From the NCBI GenBank assembly GCA_040768445.1, contig JAXGMV010000001.1, positions 2,356,001 through 2,420,000 of the forward strand: a stretch of 64,000 bases of DNA. Reading direction: 5' to 3'. Numbering within the stretch: position 1 is the first letter of the stretch; each line of letters opens with the position of its first letter. This DNA comes from JAXGMV01 sp040768445 (GTDB taxonomy: Bacteria; Chloroflexota; Anaerolineae; Anaerolineales; Anaerolineaceae). The position numbers and the translations under genes are program-made. Positions 61,846 through 64,000 of the stretch are shown here, in pieces. The notes below the pieces were generated by a model. That model was not told where the DNA came from, did not search any database, and saw only the letters and a list, made by a program, of their open reading frames with translations.

Positions 61846-64000
61846 TTGAAAATTGAAAATGAATTTTTGTGCCTGGCAGTTGATCCGGAAAATGGCAATT
61901 TTTCAATCATTTCAAAGATACACGATACTGCGTTAAGAAACATCCAAGTTGGCATTAATTTTTCGTCGCTGGGCAGGAGTGTCTCCAGCTTGAACGACAA
62001 CTGGGGATTGTTTTCTTGGACTGATCAGTCCAGTGCAACACACAATTCTGGAGAGCAAATCGAATTGACATTGGGTCCAGATGAATTTGGTATTCATTAC
62101 GTGTTGACGTATAAGATCAGCAGTAACTCCCGGGCAATTCAGTGGAGGCTTAAGCTATCCAATCAATCAAGAAAGCCTATTTGGCTTGAGAAAATCACCC
62201 TACTAGATCTTTCACTCAAAGCTGCCGGCAATCAGAACCACAAATCATTTCTTGGCATTTCCGACTCTCATTTCAAGGATCAATTCTTTTTCTCTAACGG
62301 ATGGCAATCCTGGTCAGGTACAGGCATAAAAAAGGGTTTAACACACCAGCACAGAACGAAATTAAGACCATTTTTGGCAGCACGGTCAGAAAATTATGGG
62401 ACGATAGAGCATAATAAGGCAGGCCATTATTGGAGCGATTTCTATGCGCTTTATGGGGATACTCGCCATGAAACAGGAGCAGTATTAGGTTTTCTGACAC
62501 AGCAGCAAAATTTTGGATCGATATCAATTGACTTGCATCCAAAAACTTCAGCCAGCTTAAAAATGTGGGCAAATGGTGATTCGGCTCGAATTGACCCCGG
62601 GATGACATTTGTAACTGATTGGGCATATTTTCAATTTGTCTCACTTAATAACGAACATCCTTACGATGATTATCTCAAGGCTGTAAACCAAGTAAACCAA
62701 TGTAGGGAATTCTCAGGGTCACCAACCGGGTGGTGTTCCTGGTACCAGTACTTTCAGGACATATCAGACACAGTGATAAAAGAGAATACAAAAATGCTTG
62801 CGGAATTCAATAAAAAGCTACCGCTCAAACTTGTTCAAACGGATGATGGTTTTGTGACCAAGATCGGCGATTGGTATGACCTGAAAAGAGGTTTTGAACA
62901 CGGTTTGACTGATATATCCTCCTACGTTGCAAAAAAGAATTTTACGCCAGGAATTTGGTTAGCACCTTATATTCTTCAAGCAGACAGTCAAATTCAAAAG
63001 GAACATCCGGATTTTATTCTCAAAGGTTATGATGATCGACCAGTCAATGCGGGCTTTGGATGGAATGGTTTGACAACTGCATTAGACCTGACTCATCCAG
63101 GTGTGCATGATCATGTATGTAAATTAATCGATAACGCGGTTTATCAATGGGGATTTGACTACCTTAAATTAGATTTTTTATATGCAGGCGCTTTGAAAGG
63201 GAAGCACTTGGATCCAACCAAGACCAGGGCACAATCTCTATATATATCGTTTAAAGCTATCAGGGAAGTAGCAGGTAAAGAGACTTACTTGCTTGCGTGT
63301 GGATGCCCGATAGGTGCAGGTATTGGATTATTTGATGGGATGCGTATATCCACTGACATAAGTGAATCTTGGACACCTGAATTTGCTGGTGTTAGGAACA
63401 TTTTGAAAAATGAAGAAACAATGCCTTCTGCCAAATATGCAATCCGTAACATGCTTACAAGGTCGCACCAACATAAAAAGTGGTGGAATAATGACCCGGA
63501 TTGTGTGCAATTAAGGGATAAACAGAAACTCACACTTGCTGAGCGGCAAAGTCATATCATCGCGGTTGCATTAACAGGTGGCTCTTACATCATTTCTGAT
63601 AATCTTAAAAAATTATCAGAGGAAAATGTTACCGAAGGCGCAAGACTACTCCCATTGATTGATAAACGTGCAGTAATTGTTGACCTTTGGCAGAACGAAT
63701 TTCCAAAATTAATAAAATTGCCACTAAGTGGCGCCCCGGGTGACTGGTATCTGTTGGCATACTTTAATTGGTCAGATAAAAAAGAAAAAGCTGTTATTAA
63801 ATGCGATCAATTCAAACTAAATTCTGACCGTTATTTTGTGCGTTCATACTGGGATGATCAGGTTAGGATCAGCAGTAAGGGGGAGCCGCTTTGGACAGGT
63901 GCTATAAACCCTCATGGTGTTGTTCTGCTTGCAGTAAGGTCGTTTTCGTCAACACCAGTTTATCTGGGTGGTTCTCTTCACATTTCTCAGGGACTGGAAG
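61846..64000 (+). CDS. GH36-family alpha-galactosidase (3' end outside window)
   Basis: An open frame runs from a TTG at 61846 (GGAGAT just upstream) to the last base without a stop, about 718 codons, so the gene is truncated by the window. The N-terminal beta-rich domain includes FFSNGWQSWSGTG. The barrel has GWCSWYQYFQD, LVQTDDGFVTKIGDWY, PGIWLAPYILQAD, the nucleophile Asp in YLKLDFLYAGAL, LLACGCPIG and the acid/base Asp region RISTDISESW. The C-terminal beta part has begun. No signal peptide, so intracellular. It would hydrolyse alpha-galactosides; it is transcribed divergently from dinG. Confidence 0.92.
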   Translation, partial: MKIENEFLCLAVDPENGNFSIISKIHDTALRNIQVGINFSSLGRSVSSLNDNWGLFSWTDQSSATHNSGEQIELTLGPDEFGIHYVLTYKISSNSRAIQWRLKLSNQSRKPIWLEKITLLDLSLKAAGNQNHKSFLGISDSHFKDQFFFSNGWQSWSGTGIKKGLTHQHRTKLRPFLAARSENYGTIEHNKAGHYWSDFYALYGDTRHETGAVLGFLTQQQNFGSISIDLHPKTSASLKMWANGDSARIDPGMTFVTDWAYFQFVSLNNEHPYDDYLKAVNQVNQCREFSGSPTGWCSWYQYFQDISDTVIKENTKMLAEFNKKLPLKLVQTDDGFVTKIGDWYDLKRGFEHGLTDISSYVAKKNFTPGIWLAPYILQADSQIQKEHPDFILKGYDDRPVNAGFGWNGLTTALDLTHPGVHDHVCKLIDNAVYQWGFDYLKLDFLYAGALKGKHLDPTKTRAQSLYISFKAIREVAGKETYLLACGCPIGAGIGLFDGMRISTDISESWTPEFAGVRNILKNEETMPSAKYAIRNMLTRSHQHKKWWNNDPDCVQLRDKQKLTLAERQSHIIAVALTGGSYIISDNLKKLSEENVTEGARLLPLIDKRAVIVDLWQNEFPKLIKLPLSGAPGDWYLLAYFNWSDKKEKAVIKCDQFKLNSDRYFVRSYWDDQVRISSKGEPLWTGAINPHGVVLLAVRSFSSTPVYLGGSLHISQGLE

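Noticed and set aside
1..64000. CRISPR array, prophage or rRNA operon
   Set aside because: No regularly spaced repeats, no phage structural genes and no rRNA-like sequence were seen.

Overview
This 64 kb window looks like a stretch of a moderately AT-rich bacterial chromosome, most likely from an anaerobic fermenter of the Chloroflexota (Anaerolineae-like). That placement is an inference from gene content: FtsZ ending in a VPAFMRRR-type tail, an AlkZ-related protein, GH57/GH13 glycan enzymes, a LysM/zinc-ribbon protein, a receiver fused to a CpaE-like domain, an Fhs ligase and amino-acid fermentation genes. Genes are dense on both strands. There is no CRISPR array, no prophage and only one insertion sequence. 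Several genes have a TATAAT-like box ending 6-9 nt before the start codon and no Shine-Dalgarno, so leaderless mRNAs appear common.

Layout. 0-8 kb: MoaD-like protein, MutL, a receiver/CpaE-like protein that has lost its Walker A, TilS, a tyrosine-recombinase-fold protein that has lost its catalytic residues, and a membrane pseudo-kinase-like protein. 8-13 kb: aldo/keto reductase and class III PLP enzyme, divergent from a D-aminoacylase and a second amidohydrolase (amino-acid/peptide salvage). 13-17 kb: ftsZ in a small cluster with an uncharacterised barrel-like protein and two small proteins. 17-25 kb: nucleotide-sugar-epimerase-like protein, GH57, a giant GH13 enzyme, an AlkZ-related protein and a thiolase. 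25-36 kb: CapA-like lipoprotein, a mini zinc protein, a class III aminotransferase, TrxB, a LysM protein, HemW, a Tat-exported L,D-transpeptidase, a GT-C-like membrane protein, GNAT and tRNA-Pro.

36-42 kb holds the most striking locus. It is a five-gene operon: a small membrane zinc-ribbon protein; a large membrane protein ending in a Cys-Ala alternating tail (seven Cys); a radical SAM/SPASM enzyme with an N-terminal PqqD-like (RRE) domain; a paralogue of that enzyme in which every cluster cysteine is gone; and a SAM-dependent methyltransferase. It reads as a maturation system for the C-terminal tail of a membrane protein, analogous to RiPP biosynthesis. An intact IS256-family element sits just upstream of it.

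43-51 kb: ligA, an RlmI-like methyltransferase, a one-domain pyruvate-kinase-like protein and a half-size transporter (one operon), then ssrA (tmRNA), tRNA-Leu and fhs. 51-59 kb: a XRE-cupin regulator convergent to a seven-gene operon led by a GntR regulator. That operon encodes a fold-type I PLP enzyme, a 77-aa protein resembling the dimerisation domain of KamE, a B12-domain/barrel protein resembling fused lysine/ornithine aminomutase parts, a KamB-like P-loop protein, a DUF6917-like protein and a diaminopimelate-dehydrogenase-like enzyme. This is probably a diamino-acid fermentation module with an unusual domain split. 59-64 kb: a DnaQ-DinG exonuclease/helicase and a GH36 alpha-galactosidase that runs off the window end.
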